This document shows, piece after piece, positions 16,570-24,574 of a stretch of DNA of 64,000 nucleotides. Position 1 is the stretch's first letter. Every line of letters begins with the position of its first letter. The position numbers and the translations under genes were made by a program. Location: contig NZ_BMMV01000010.1 in assembly GCF_014646115.1 (NCBI RefSeq), forward strand, positions 124,001 to 188,000, written 5' to 3'. The notes beneath the pieces were generated by a model. That model saw only the letters and a program-made list of their open reading frames with translations, was not told the origin of the DNA and searched no databases. This DNA comes from Streptomyces camponoticapitis. GTDB lineage: Bacteria; Actinomycetota; Actinomycetes; Streptomycetales; Streptomycetaceae.

Positions 16570-16977
16570 TCAGAGTCCGGCGATCCCCGCCTGCCCGCCG
16601 GCCGGCACGGGTGGGGCGCTCCCGGCTTCGACTCTTCCCTCGACGGCCGCGCTCGGCGCCGGAGCCCCGGCACGTACGCGACGACCGGCCAGGCGGCAGC
16701 CGACGCACTCCGGGTGACCGGCCCGCGCCGTGCGGTCCCTGACCCGCCAGTCCCACTGGTCGGCCGGGCGGGGTCCCGCCGGTTTGCCCCAGCCCACGAG
16801 ATGCAGGACCAAGGTGACCACCGCCGCCAGCGCGCAGATCGCGAGCCCGAGCCAGATGCCGGGGCGCCACACGCACATCCCCACCCCGGCGACGGTCGTA
16901 CCCACGACCGCGACGGCCCAGCCCGTCCACCCCGCGACGGTGTGTCCGAGGTCGACGTCCTCGTGGAGTTGGCTCAT
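16570..16977 (-). CDS. HGxxPAAW-like two-helix membrane protein with CxxC tail
   Basis: A 135-residue protein from ATG 16977 behind GAGGAG. The N-terminal HTVAGWTGW resembles the start of actinobacterial HGxxPAAW membrane proteins. Two membrane helices follow (about residues 18-36 and 40-64). A soluble segment contains DWRVRDRTARAGHPECVGC, a basic Trp-containing stretch with a CxxC that could bind metal, and the C-terminus is Ala/Pro/Gly-rich. No function is known for this group. It diverges from the MarR gene, and the intervening 142 bases contain a 9-bp tandem repeat and an operator-like palindrome. Confidence 0.72.
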   Translation of the reverse strand: MSQLHEDVDLGHTVAGWTGWAVAVVGTTVAGVGMCVWRPGIWLGLAICALAAVVTLVLHLVGWGKPAGPRPADQWDWRVRDRTARAGHPECVGCRLAGRRVRAGAPAPSAAVEGRVEAGSAPPVPAGGQAGIAGL

Positions 16978-17001
16978 GGTTACTCCTCACAACTCGCCGT
17001 G

Positions 17002-17037
17002 CCGCACGTGCCGCACGTGCCGCACGTGCCGCACGTG
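17002..17037. repeat. Four tandem copies of the 9-mer CCGCACGTG
   Basis: Exact 9-bp units at 17002, 17011, 17020 and 17029, each containing the palindrome CACGTG. They lie about 25 bases upstream of the membrane-protein start (16977) and ~80 bases upstream of the MarR start. They may be a regulatory array or simply slippage-generated satellite DNA. Confidence 0.85.
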
Positions 17038-17096
17038 CGGTGCGACACGCGTCGACGGATAGGGTCGAGTCAGCAGATCTTTCATCAAGTAGATCT

Positions 17097-17109
17097 CTTA
17101 GATGCTAAG
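17097..17109. promoter_or_regulatory. MarR-type operator overlapping the ribosome site
   Basis: CTTA-gatgc-TAAG at 17097-17109 is an inverted repeat of the TTAG/CTAA kind common for MarR proteins. It runs into AAGGGGA at 17107-17113, the ribosome site for the GTG at 17120. Two AGATCT boxes (17075-17080 and 17091-17096) lie just upstream. Binding here would block expression of the MarR gene and perhaps of the divergent gene. Confidence 0.6.
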
Positions 17110-17119
17110 GGGATTTTCA

Positions 17120-17602
17120 GTGGACGGCAAGGCGCGCCCTCCGGCGACCCCCGCCGAGGCGCTGGCCGCCATGGACCGGCTGATCGCCACGAGCCTGGTG
17201 GCGCAGCACGCCATCGCACAGCGACTCGGTCTGAACGTCACCGACCTCACCTGCGTGGGACACATCCTCGGCGCGGTGGACGCCCCGCTGACGGCGGGGG
17301 AACTGGCCGTACGCGCCGGCGTCACCACCGGAGCGATCACCGGGGTCGTCAACCGGCTGGAGAGCGCCGGGTTCGTCGAACGCCGGCCCGACCCCGCCGA
17401 CCGGCGACGAGTGCGCATCGTCGCCCAGGACACGGCGTCGCGCCGGATCCACGAGGTGTACGAACCCTTCTACGACCGCCTCGCCGATGTCTTCGCCGAC
17501 TACTCGCCCGACGAGATCGCCGTACTGGGGGACTGGCTGACCCGCGCCGGAGGCCTGATGACCACGTATCTCGCGGAGCTTCGGGAGCGGGGAGACGCCT
17601 GA
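17120..17602 (+). CDS. MarR-family transcriptional regulator
   Basis: A 160-residue protein; GTG 17120 is preferred because AAGGGGA lies seven bases upstream, while the in-frame ATG at 17102 has none. Helices ~15-45 (DRLIATSLVAQHAIAQRLGL) lead to the winged helix-turn-helix at ~55-110 (LTAGELAVRAGVTTGAITG, VNRLESAGFVERRPDPADRR, the usual DxRxxR wing). C-terminal helices form the dimer interface. It is probably autoregulated through the site at 17097-17109. The inducer and distant targets are unknown. Confidence 0.92.
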   Translation: MDGKARPPATPAEALAAMDRLIATSLVAQHAIAQRLGLNVTDLTCVGHILGAVDAPLTAGELAVRAGVTTGAITGVVNRLESAGFVERRPDPADRRRVRIVAQDTASRRIHEVYEPFYDRLADVFADYSPDEIAVLGDWLTRAGGLMTTYLAELRERGDA

Positions 17603-17685
17603 CGGCCGGGCGGAGGGCGCTCCTCGGCAGATCCTGCCGGAAGGAACATTCCGGATCTCTCCCGGACGGGCGGCCCCGATAGGTC

Positions 17686-18363
17686 ATGCTGGTGGACGCC
17701 ATGCTCCGGACAACAGGTTCCCGTGCGGCGCGACGATTCAAGTCGGGCCAACTCAGCGGCGTGCCGGTGGCCGCTGCGCGCGGCACGGTGTTCAGTGCCG
17801 CGAGTACGGCGCTCGCTGTCACCGGGCACCATCTCGCCTCCGGACAGCCCCTACCCGGTCGCACCCTATGGGTGGCCTTCGGGCTGCTGCTCCTGGTGAC
17901 AGTCCCTCTCTCCGGTCGGCCGCGGTCGCTTCCCACGGTGATGGCGGCGACCGGCACGGCACAACTCGCCCTGCACTTCTGGCTCTCACGTGCCCAGGTC
18001 CCGTCGGGGACGGCCGGAGACACGCACACGAGGGCGGGGCACGGCGGTACGCACGACCTTCACGAGGCATGGCACTCCGGCGGGCACGGCGCGACGATGG
18101 CCACGGCGCACCTCGTCGCCGCTCTGCTTGTCGCCTGGTGTCTCCAACGCGCCGACTCCGCTTGCTCGTCCGCGGGAGAACGCCTCGGTGAGGTCGTTGT
18201 CGCGTTCGTCGTACGGCTCCTCCCGGTGGCAGCGGTCCTGCCGGCGATCCGCCCGCCGCGGCCTCTCGCAGCGCGGGCGAAGTCCCCTCCGTACGACTTC
18301 CTGATGCTGGCGTACCTGGTGGTGCGCCGAGGTCCTCCGACGGTCCCGGCTGTCGTCAGTTGA
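17686..18363 (+). CDS. Membrane protein with His-rich loop, next to YcnI gene
   Basis: A 225-residue protein with about four membrane segments (around residues 32-50, 61-78, 87-100 and 143-158, with a further hydrophobic stretch near 170-185). A His-rich loop at ~115-140 (HGGTHDLHEAWHSGGHG) could bind copper or another metal. It is followed after 55 bases by a YcnI-type gene on the same strand, and similar membrane proteins precede YcnI genes in other actinobacteria, which supports a copper-handling role. The start at 17686 has no clear ribosome site. No enzyme motif is visible. Confidence 0.7.
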   Translation: MLVDAMLRTTGSRAARRFKSGQLSGVPVAAARGTVFSAASTALAVTGHHLASGQPLPGRTLWVAFGLLLLVTVPLSGRPRSLPTVMAATGTAQLALHFWLSRAQVPSGTAGDTHTRAGHGGTHDLHEAWHSGGHGATMATAHLVAALLVAWCLQRADSACSSAGERLGEVVVAFVVRLLPVAAVLPAIRPPRPLAARAKSPPYDFLMLAYLVVRRGPPTVPAVVS

Positions 18364-18418
18364 CCTCGCGGCCTGCTTGGGCATGCCGCAAAACCGTTTA
18401 CCACCACGGGAGTTACCT

Positions 18419-19159
18419 GTGACACGTATGTCCGGGCGGCCCTTCGCCCGCCGTCTGTCCGCCGTCACCGCCTTCACCGGCCTGGTCCTGGCGGCCTCGT
18501 TCACCCTCGCCGTACCGGCGTCGGCGCACGTCGAAGTCGAGTCCAAGGGGGCGAGCGCGCTCGCCGAGAACGTCACCCTGGACTTCAACGCCGAGACCGA
18601 GTCGGACAAGGCCGGAATCGCCAGGCTGGAGGTGGTCCTGCCGGAGGGCATCGAGCCGGCCGACATCACGTACGAGGACGGCCCGGCGGGCTGGAAGCTG
18701 ACCGCCACCGACCGGGGTTACAGCGTGGGCGGTCCGGCGGTCGCGGCCGGTGAGGACGTCGCGTACGCCGTGACCGTACGCCAGCTCCCGGACGCCGAGT
18801 CGGTGGCGTTCAAGACCCTCCAGACCTACAGCGACGGCCGCGTCGACCGGTGGATCGAACTCGAAGAGCCCGCCGGGGGCGGGCACGGCAGCCTCGCCCC
18901 CATCCTCGAACTCGCACCCGCCGAGCCCGGGGCGAAGCCGCTCAGCCCCACCCCGTCCCCCGAGCCGGCCACGGAGACACCGTCCAGCCCGGCCGAGGAG
19001 ACGGACACGGCCACCGACAGCGCCGAGTCCAGTGCGGCCGACACCGAGGACGAAGGCACGAACACCCTCGCGATCGTGGCGGTCGTCGTGATCGCCGTCG
19101 CGTGCGTGGGCGGCGGTGCCTGGTGGTTCCGGCGCCGTAGCGGCGCCGGCACGAGCTGA
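18419..19159 (+). CDS. YcnI-type (DUF1775) copper-binding membrane-anchored protein
   Basis: A 246-residue protein from GTG 18419 with GGGAG eight bases upstream (a TTG/ATG 14 codons earlier lacks a site). A signal peptide ends at ASA, so the mature protein begins with His (HVEVES), the N-terminal His brace seen in YcnI proteins that bind Cu(II). DUF1775 covers ~35-160 (GIARLEVVLPEGIEPADITY, GWKLT, VTVRQLPDAESVAFK). Then come a Pro/Ser/Thr/Glu linker, a C-terminal membrane helix (LAIVAVVVIAVACVGGGAW) and RRR. It probably works with the His-rich membrane protein upstream in copper trafficking outside the cell. Confidence 0.88.
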   Translation: MTRMSGRPFARRLSAVTAFTGLVLAASFTLAVPASAHVEVESKGASALAENVTLDFNAETESDKAGIARLEVVLPEGIEPADITYEDGPAGWKLTATDRGYSVGGPAVAAGEDVAYAVTVRQLPDAESVAFKTLQTYSDGRVDRWIELEEPAGGGHGSLAPILELAPAEPGAKPLSPTPSPEPATETPSSPAEETDTATDSAESSAADTEDEGTNTLAIVAVVVIAVACVGGGAWWFRRRSGAGTS

Positions 19160-19210
19160 CCGGACGGGGCGGTCAACTCGGCCTCTCCGGCGACTCGCCG
19201 GCGGACAGGA

Positions 19211-19855
19211 TCATGCGGACGGCAGTACCTGGGCCGGGGGTCGGGTGACCACCTTGATGTTGAACGTGTGGGCACCCAGACCGCCCGCGATGCCCATGAA
19301 GAGCAGGGCGAAGTGTTCCTGTCCGCGTGAGGTCGTGATGCCGCCGATGTCCAACTGGGCCGACGGGGGCCAGCCGAGGTCGGTGAGCAGCCGGCCTGTG
19401 GTGCGTTTGGCGTCGGCGTCGTCGCCGGAGAGGAAGACGGTGCTCGGCCCGTCGAGACCGTCCGGGGCGGTCATCACGGTCGAATCCATGGTGCACAGCG
19501 TCTTGACGACGGGGGTCAGGGGGAATGCCTCCTGGATCTCTTCGGCCAGGCTGCTGTTGGGGTGCGAGAGCTCGGTGAAGTCGTCGGAGAGGCCGACGCC
19601 GACATCGATCAGCAGGGTGCCGGCCAGTGCCGGTGCCCCGATGGAGCGCAGCAGTTCCACGGAGGCCGTTCCCGGGGTGGCGTTGACCAGTACCTCCGCG
19701 TGGTCTGCTGTCGCGCTCAGGCCCGCCACAGGGAGGCCGATGTCCTTCCGTTCAGCAGGGTGACGTGAACCGAGGAGTACGTCGTGTCCTGCGGCGCTCC
19801 AGCCGTGGGCCAGTGCGCGGGCGACGTTGCCGGTGCCGAGTAGTCCTATACGCAT
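19211..19855 (-). CDS. NADP-dependent F420-reductase-like Rossmann protein
   Basis: A 214-residue protein starting MRIGLLGTGNVARALAHG, with the GxGxxA dinucleotide signature at once. LLGSRHP at the end of the second strand gives Ser-Arg, which favours NADP. The family (F420_oxidored, NPD-binding) includes F420H2:NADP oxidoreductase and many uncharacterised oxidoreductases. Later blocks are VLVNATPGTASVELLRSIG, VVKTLCTMDSTVM and FLSGDDADAKRTTGRLLTDL. Length fits the family. No F420 biosynthesis gene is nearby, so the substrate is uncertain. Confidence 0.85.
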   Translation of the reverse strand: MRIGLLGTGNVARALAHGWSAAGHDVLLGSRHPAERKDIGLPVAGLSATADHAEVLVNATPGTASVELLRSIGAPALAGTLLIDVGVGLSDDFTELSHPNSSLAEEIQEAFPLTPVVKTLCTMDSTVMTAPDGLDGPSTVFLSGDDADAKRTTGRLLTDLGWPPSAQLDIGGITTSRGQEHFALLFMGIAGGLGAHTFNIKVVTRPPAQVLPSA

Positions 19856-20011
19856 GGTGTGACGCTAGCCGCTGTCAGTACTCGGCAGATCGGACCGCGG
19901 GCCCGGGTGGACCGGCACCAAAGACGTAGTTCCGCGGTCGCGACCGGCCGAGTCACCCCACTTCGGCGAGTCTTTCCTCTGGACGGCGCACTTCCAGAGC
20001 TCGCCCGGGCG

Positions 20012-20476
20012 TCAGATATGGGCCAGGACCTGACGTACCGGTCGGCCGAGCGCGTCGGCCAGCGCGGTCAGCTCCTCGCCGGTGAACCAGTCACGTCCCG
20101 GGTTCCAGACCGCGATCTCGAACCGGGCGAAGCCGCAGGGCCACTCGTACTCCAGCGTGTCGATCGACAACTCCGCTCCACAGCAGGGCACGTGGGCCAG
20201 CAGCGTGGCCAGACCGTCGTCAGCCCGGGTCTCCAGGAGCTCGTTCCACCAGTCGATGCCGACGGATCCGGCGCAGCGCGGACACCCGATCCTCTCCAGA
20301 TTGGCTCCGCAGTCGACGATCGCGACCGCGTCGTGCCAGCTGACCTCGACCTCGGCGAAGCCGTCGGCCAGCGCCGGGACCAGTTCGGCCACGATGGCGA
20401 CCGTCCGGTCGGCAGCCTCGGGGGCGGGCTGCCAGTGCGGGTCGGCCGGTATGACCGACAGGATGTTGTCGCTCAC
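20012..20476 (-). CDS. Uncharacterised 154-residue Cys-containing protein
   Basis: The start is GTG 20476 (MSDNILSVIPAD). I recognise no family. It is soluble, acidic and Trp-rich, with paired cysteines (ERIGCPRCAGS and AHVPCCGAEL, plus a single Cys in IVDCGAN and PCGF) that could form a zinc-ribbon-like site. The C-terminal helix TGEELTALADALGRPVRQVL looks well folded. Proteins of this type are scattered in Streptomyces as hypothetical proteins. It is an isolated gene between the reductase and a VOC gene, all on the minus strand. Confidence 0.72.
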   Translation of the reverse strand: MSDNILSVIPADPHWQPAPEAADRTVAIVAELVPALADGFAEVEVSWHDAVAIVDCGANLERIGCPRCAGSVGIDWWNELLETRADDGLATLLAHVPCCGAELSIDTLEYEWPCGFARFEIAVWNPGRDWFTGEELTALADALGRPVRQVLAHI

Positions 20477-20548
20477 CTGAGGGCTCGATTCGTCGTCGGG
20501 AGGCCCCGGGGCTCCGGGGGCGCGGCAGGCTGCGGTGGCCGGGCGGAG

Positions 20549-20986
20549 TCAGACGACGCAGAACTCGTGTCCCTCGGGGTCGGCCATGACCACATGATCC
20601 GGCTTCCCCCGCAACTCGTGCTCACCTATCACCGTCGCCCCCGCGGCGGTCAGCCGCGCGACCTCGGCGAGGACCCGCGGCCACCGCGTCTCCCAGGGGA
20701 CCTCCCGGCCGCCGCCGACCCTGAGATCCAGATGCAGCCGGTTCTTCACCACCTTCGACTCCGGGACCTTGAGGAAGGACAGGGTGGGTGCGACCCCGTC
20801 CGGATCCGAGAGATACGCCCCGTCGTCCCACTCCTCCTCCGGGACTCCGTATTCGATGAACCACGCCTCCCAGGAGGAGAAACCGGTCGGTGGGGGCGGC
20901 TCGACATACCCCAGCGCCAGCGCCCAGAACTCCGCCAGCCTCGCGGGGTGCGCGCAGTCGATCGTCAGACTCCACTTGGTGGACAC
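20549..20986 (-). CDS. VOC (glyoxalase-like) family protein
   Basis: A 145-residue protein from GTG 20986, with GGGAGG five bases upstream; the longer frame from 21067 has no site and an unrelated N-terminus. The VOC pattern is clear: SLTIDCAHPARLAEFWALAL at the start, NRLHLDLRV in the middle and DHVVMADPEGHEFCVV at the end. His and Glu at the usual metal positions are partly kept (HLDL, HEFCVV). Members act as dioxygenases, lyases or drug-binding proteins. It diverges from another VOC gene at 21142 with shared blocks, so the two are related. Confidence 0.88.
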   Translation of the reverse strand: MSTKWSLTIDCAHPARLAEFWALALGYVEPPPPTGFSSWEAWFIEYGVPEEEWDDGAYLSDPDGVAPTLSFLKVPESKVVKNRLHLDLRVGGGREVPWETRWPRVLAEVARLTAAGATVIGEHELRGKPDHVVMADPEGHEFCVV

Positions 20987-21141
20987 GGTGCCTCCCAGGT
21001 CGTATGTACGAACCGTATCGGGCACCACTGACAACGCCCGGCGCCCGAGGCCCCGCCGGGAAAGCATTACCGCCCGCCCATCCCGACCGATAACCTCACG
21101 CCCCGTGAAGCGGAGCCGCTATGTGACCGGAGGGTCCTGAC

Positions 21142-21534
21142 ATGGCCAGTAAGTTCACCGAGCTTGCGATCGACTGCGCCGATCCCGCCGGTCTCGCCCG
21201 GTTCTGGTGCGCGGTCCTCGACTACGAGGTACAGGACGAGGACCAGGACGACGGAATCGTCATCATCGGCTCCCCCGCGGTACCCGAAGGCAAGGACCGC
21301 CCCGGACCGGTGCCACCGACGCTGACCTTCGCGAAGGTGCCCGACACCAAGACCATCAAGAACAGGCTCCACATCGACGTCAACCCGACCGACAGGGAGC
21401 AGGACGAAGAGGTCGGCCGCCTGCTCGGTCTGGGCGCCCGACACGCCGACGTCGGCCAGGGCGACGTGAGCTGGGTCGTCCTCGCGGACCCGGAGGGCAA
21501 CGAGTTCTGCGTCCTCGCGAGCCGGCACCCCTGA
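21142..21534 (+). CDS. VOC (glyoxalase-like) family protein
   Basis: A 130-residue protein from ATG 21142 behind GGAGGGTC. ELAIDCADPAGLARFWCAVL, the pair VPPTLTFAKVPDTKT/KNRLHIDVNP, and VVLADPEGNEFCVL define one VOC module. It is a homologue of the divergent gene at 20549-20986 (shared CADPA/CAHPA, KNRLH, DPEG.EFCV). The 155 bases between the two hold both promoters. The substrate is unknown; small single-module VOC proteins of this length usually form dimers. Confidence 0.88.
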   Translation: MASKFTELAIDCADPAGLARFWCAVLDYEVQDEDQDDGIVIIGSPAVPEGKDRPGPVPPTLTFAKVPDTKTIKNRLHIDVNPTDREQDEEVGRLLGLGARHADVGQGDVSWVVLADPEGNEFCVLASRHP

Positions 21535-21579
21535 TCGGAGAAGGCGCCTCCCGGCGCCGTCCGGAAAGCGTCGACCACC

Positions 21580-22383
21580 ATGCCGCAGCGCCCCGGCGCA
21601 TCAGCCGAGTTCACCGACTTCATCACCCGGGCTTCCGCGTCCCCGGGCGTGCTCGGCCTGGTCCTGAGCGGATCGCAGGCCCGGCAGGGCATGGCGACCG
21701 CCCGCTCCGACCACGACGTCTATGTGATCACCGCCGACGACGGCGCGGCCGTCCCGTCCGCCGTCGCCGAGGGCCGGCGCTCGCCCGCGCTGGACGTCAT
21801 GCCGCTGTCCCTGTCGGAGTTCCGCACCCACGCACTGCCCGGGGACACGTACGCCTGGGACCGCTACGCCTTCGTCCACAGCCAGGTGCTGCTCGACCGG
21901 CTCGACGGCACGATCACACGGCTCGTCCACGAGAAGGCCGTGCTCAAGGATCACGAAGCACACCGCCTGGTCCGCTCCGGAATGGACGCGTACATCAACT
22001 CCCTCTACCGGTCGGCCAAGAGCCACCGGGACGGCCGCCCCGCCGTCGCGCACCTCGACGCGGCGGAGAGCGTCCCGTACCTGCTGACGGTCGTCTTCGC
22101 CCTGCACCGGAGGGTCCGGCCGTACAACAAGTACCTGCCCTGGGAGCTGGAACACCATCCGCTGGGCGCGCCGCAGTGGGCTGCCGACACGCTGCTTCCG
22201 CGGATCCGGCGCGTCCTCGCCGACGGCGACCTCGCCACGCAGCACGCCCTCTTCGCGACCGTCGAACGCGCCGCCCGGCAGGCCGGGCACGCCTCGGTCC
22301 TCGACTCCTGGGGCACCGACATCGACCTCCTTCGCCCCGCTCCTCCTCAGGCTGCTCCCGGGCGCCGCGGCAGGGGAGATTAG
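21580..22383 (+). CDS. Nucleotidyltransferase-fold protein
   Basis: A 267-residue protein from ATG 21580. The polymerase-beta-type nucleotidyltransferase signature GSQARQG...SDHDVYVI (residues ~31-50) gives the GS motif and the two metal-binding Asp residues, with a third acidic residue in SPALDVMPLS. The rest is helical (LVHEKAVLKDHEAHRLVRSG, PYNKYLPWELEHHPLG), as in aminoglycoside-nucleotidyltransferase-like or MNT proteins. No HEPN partner gene is adjacent, so a toxin-antitoxin role is not supported. The acceptor substrate is unknown. Confidence 0.8.
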   Translation: MPQRPGASAEFTDFITRASASPGVLGLVLSGSQARQGMATARSDHDVYVITADDGAAVPSAVAEGRRSPALDVMPLSLSEFRTHALPGDTYAWDRYAFVHSQVLLDRLDGTITRLVHEKAVLKDHEAHRLVRSGMDAYINSLYRSAKSHRDGRPAVAHLDAAESVPYLLTVVFALHRRVRPYNKYLPWELEHHPLGAPQWAADTLLPRIRRVLADGDLATQHALFATVERAARQAGHASVLDSWGTDIDLLRPAPPQAAPGRRGRGD

Positions 22384-22461
22384 GGGTTGATCGTCGGAGG
22401 CGCCCGCATATCCTTGGACGATGCGCTACTTGCGGGCCCGCCGAGTTCGGAGCGATTGCCG

Positions 22462-23442
22462 GTGACGACCTATGAGATACGTGGCGCGGCGCCGCCCCCC
22501 TCCGCCGGCCCGGCCACGCTGAACGGCACTTCCCCAACGCCGGACGCCGTGCCGTCCCCGGCGGGGCGCGCCCCGTCCCCGAAGAAGCCCGGACGTCTCG
22601 TCGCGACGAGCGACCTGCACATCAGGCACCCGGAGAACAGGAAGATCGCCGACTCCCTGTGGCCCGAGTCGGAGCACGACTGGCTCCTGGTCGCCGGTGA
22701 CATCGGCGAGTTGGTGTCCGACATCGAATGGACCCTGCGCACGCTGAGCGAGCGGTTCGCGAAGGTCATCTGGGTGCCCGGCAACCACGAGCTGTGGACC
22801 GCTCCCGACGATCCGATCCAGCTCAGGGGCGACGCGAAGTACCGCCATCTCGTCGAGCTCTGCCGCCGGATCGGCGTCGTCACGCCGGAAGACCCCTACC
22901 CCATCTGGGAGGGCGAAGGCGGCCCCGCCGTGATCGCGCCGCTGTTCCTCCTCTACGACTACTCCTTCCGGCCTGCCGGCACCGACTCCAAGGCATCCGC
23001 CCTCGCGGTCGCCGAGGCCGCCGGTGTCGTGTGCACCGACGAGTTCCTGCTCCACCCCGACCCGTATCCCAGCAGGGAGGCGTGGTGCCGCGCCCGGATC
23101 GCGGCCACGGAGCGCCGACTGGCCGAGATCCCGGCCGAGTTGCCCACCGTTCTGATCAACCACTGGCCGATCGTGCGTGAACCCACGAACGTGCTGTGGC
23201 GTCCGGAGTTCGCGCTGTGGTGCGGCACGGAGGCGTCGGCCGACTGGCCGCGCAGATTCCGGGCGGCCTCCGTCGTCTACGGGCATCTGCACATCCCCCG
23301 GCTGATGTGGTGCGACGGGGTGCCTCACCAGGAGGTCTCGCTCGGCTATCCGAGGGAGTGGGGAAGGCGCGCGCAGCAGCCGGGCCGCCCCGTACAGATT
23401 CTTCCCCTGCCGATTCGTGAGGAAGCGGGGCAGCCGCGGTGA
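22462..23442 (+). CDS. Metallophosphoesterase, coupled to a PPTase gene
   Basis: A 326-residue protein from GTG 22462 (VTTYEIRG) with CGGAG nine bases upstream; an in-frame TTG at 22387 is the alternative. A Pro-rich N-terminus precedes the calcineurin-like motifs in order: ATSDLHIRHP (DxH), VAGDIGELV (GD), WVPGNHELW (GNHE), LINHWP and VYGHLHIP (GHxH). All metal ligands are present. Its stop overlaps the PPTase GTG by GTGA. The same pairing with a phosphopantetheinyl transferase recurs in actinobacteria, where a role in removing or recycling phosphopantetheine or CoA-related groups is tempting but unproven. Confidence 0.9.
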   Translation: MTTYEIRGAAPPPSAGPATLNGTSPTPDAVPSPAGRAPSPKKPGRLVATSDLHIRHPENRKIADSLWPESEHDWLLVAGDIGELVSDIEWTLRTLSERFAKVIWVPGNHELWTAPDDPIQLRGDAKYRHLVELCRRIGVVTPEDPYPIWEGEGGPAVIAPLFLLYDYSFRPAGTDSKASALAVAEAAGVVCTDEFLLHPDPYPSREAWCRARIAATERRLAEIPAELPTVLINHWPIVREPTNVLWRPEFALWCGTEASADWPRRFRAASVVYGHLHIPRLMWCDGVPHQEVSLGYPREWGRRAQQPGRPVQILPLPIREEAGQPR

Positions 23443-24092
23443 TCGAGCGCATCGTGCCCGCCGAGGTGGAGACCGCCGAGGCGTACGGCGACCTCGCCGA
23501 GGCCAAACTCTTCCCGGAGGAGGCCCTGTTGGTGAAGGCCGCGGTGGCACAGCGCCGGGGCGAGTTCGCCACCGCCCGGCACTGCGCGCGCCAGGCGCTC
23601 ACGCGGCTGGGCGCGCCGGCGGGGGCGATCCTCACCGGCGAGCGTGGCTCGCCGGTGTGGCCGGACGGAGTGGTCGGCAGCATCACCCACTGTGTGGGTT
23701 ACCGCGCGGCCGTGGTCGCCCGGCCCGCGCATGTCACCTCGATCGGTGTCGACGCGGAGCCCGCGCTGCCGTTGCCCTCCGGGGTCCTGGAGGCGGTGGC
23801 CCTGCCCGACGAGCAGATCGCGGTCAAGGAGTTGCTGGAGTCGGCGCCGGGCATCGCGTGGGACCGGCTGCTGTTCAGCGCCAAGGAGTCGGTCTACAAG
23901 GCGTGGTTCCCGCTGACGAAGCGCTTCCTGGAGTTCGAGGAGGCCCGGCTCGTCTTCGACCCGGCCGGGACGTTCACGGCCCAGCTGCTCGCCGGTCCGG
24001 CGCGGGCGGGAAGCCGGACCCTGCACACGTTCGACGGACGCTGGCTGTCGGAGAAGGGCATCGTGCTGACCTCGGTCACGATCCCCGCGTAG
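23439..24092 (+). CDS. 4'-phosphopantetheinyl transferase (Sfp/EntD type)
   Basis: A 217-residue protein whose GTG overlaps the previous stop. It has the EntD/Sfp layout: N-terminal GDLAEAKLFPEEALLVKAAV, the middle motif GSITHCVGYRAAVVA, the Mg-binding IGVDAEPALPLP and the catalytic FSAKESVYKAWFPLT. The length is normal for Sfp-type enzymes. It transfers phosphopantetheine from CoA to carrier proteins of polyketide, peptide or fatty-acid synthases. No such synthase is in the window, so it probably serves the genome at large. Translation is coupled to the metallophosphoesterase. Confidence 0.93.
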   Translation: MIERIVPAEVETAEAYGDLAEAKLFPEEALLVKAAVAQRRGEFATARHCARQALTRLGAPAGAILTGERGSPVWPDGVVGSITHCVGYRAAVVARPAHVTSIGVDAEPALPLPSGVLEAVALPDEQIAVKELLESAPGIAWDRLLFSAKESVYKAWFPLTKRFLEFEEARLVFDPAGTFTAQLLAGPARAGSRTLHTFDGRWLSEKGIVLTSVTIPA

Positions 24093-24151
24093 ACGAAGTG
24101 ACCGGGCTGCCGGAGGACGGACAGCCCGGTCGTACGCCTGTACGCCGCCGT

Positions 24152-24574
24152 TCAGGCGATCGACGCGGCCACGATCGCGGACACCGCGATGTTGCAGGAC
24201 GCCGTGACCCACACCGCCGGGTGCGGCTCCGCCTCGACCAGCGTCGCGCCCAGCTTGCCCGGCGTCACCAGATCCACCACGAGGAACGCCACCGCCATCA
24301 TCACCAGGCCGAGCACCCCGAACGCGGCCGTCGACGCGAGGCCCTTGCCGAAGTCGTCGTACGTGGTCCAGATGGACGTGAAGACGATGCCGCCGATCCC
24401 CAGGAGCGCCGAGCTGAGCAGGAGCGCGGCGTTGCGGTTGCGGTCCTCCCAGATCTGCTTGCCGAGCTTCCCCGGCGTCAGCAGGTCGACGAGGACGATA
24501 CCGAGGATCAGAAGGACCACACCGAGCGCGCCGTAGGCGCCGGCCCGGCCAAGTCCGTTGACTATGTCGTTCAT
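24152..24574 (-). CDS. DUF350 membrane protein
   Basis: A 140-residue protein from ATG 24574 (MNDIVNGLGRAGAY), with GGAGACGAG upstream. It has four membrane helices in two repeats; each repeat ends with the related phrase LVDLLTPGKLGKQIWEDRNR and VVDLVTPGKLGATLVEAEPH, the duplicated hairpin of DUF350. The family is widespread and linked in some genomes to glutathionylspermidine synthase-like genes or to stress responses; its biochemical function is unsettled. It converges with the PPTase gene (59 bases between stops, with a weak 9-bp inverted repeat at 24101-24130). Confidence 0.85.
   Translation of the reverse strand: MNDIVNGLGRAGAYGALGVVLLILGIVLVDLLTPGKLGKQIWEDRNRNAALLLSSALLGIGGIVFTSIWTTYDDFGKGLASTAAFGVLGLVMMAVAFLVVDLVTPGKLGATLVEAEPHPAVWVTASCNIAVSAIVAASIA

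Noticed and set aside
17002..17037. CRISPR array
   Set aside because: The units are 9 bp without spacers; this is a simple tandem repeat.
21580..22383. MNT/HEPN toxin-antitoxin system
   Set aside because: The nucleotidyltransferase motif is present, but no HEPN partner gene is adjacent and the protein is much longer than MNT antitoxins.
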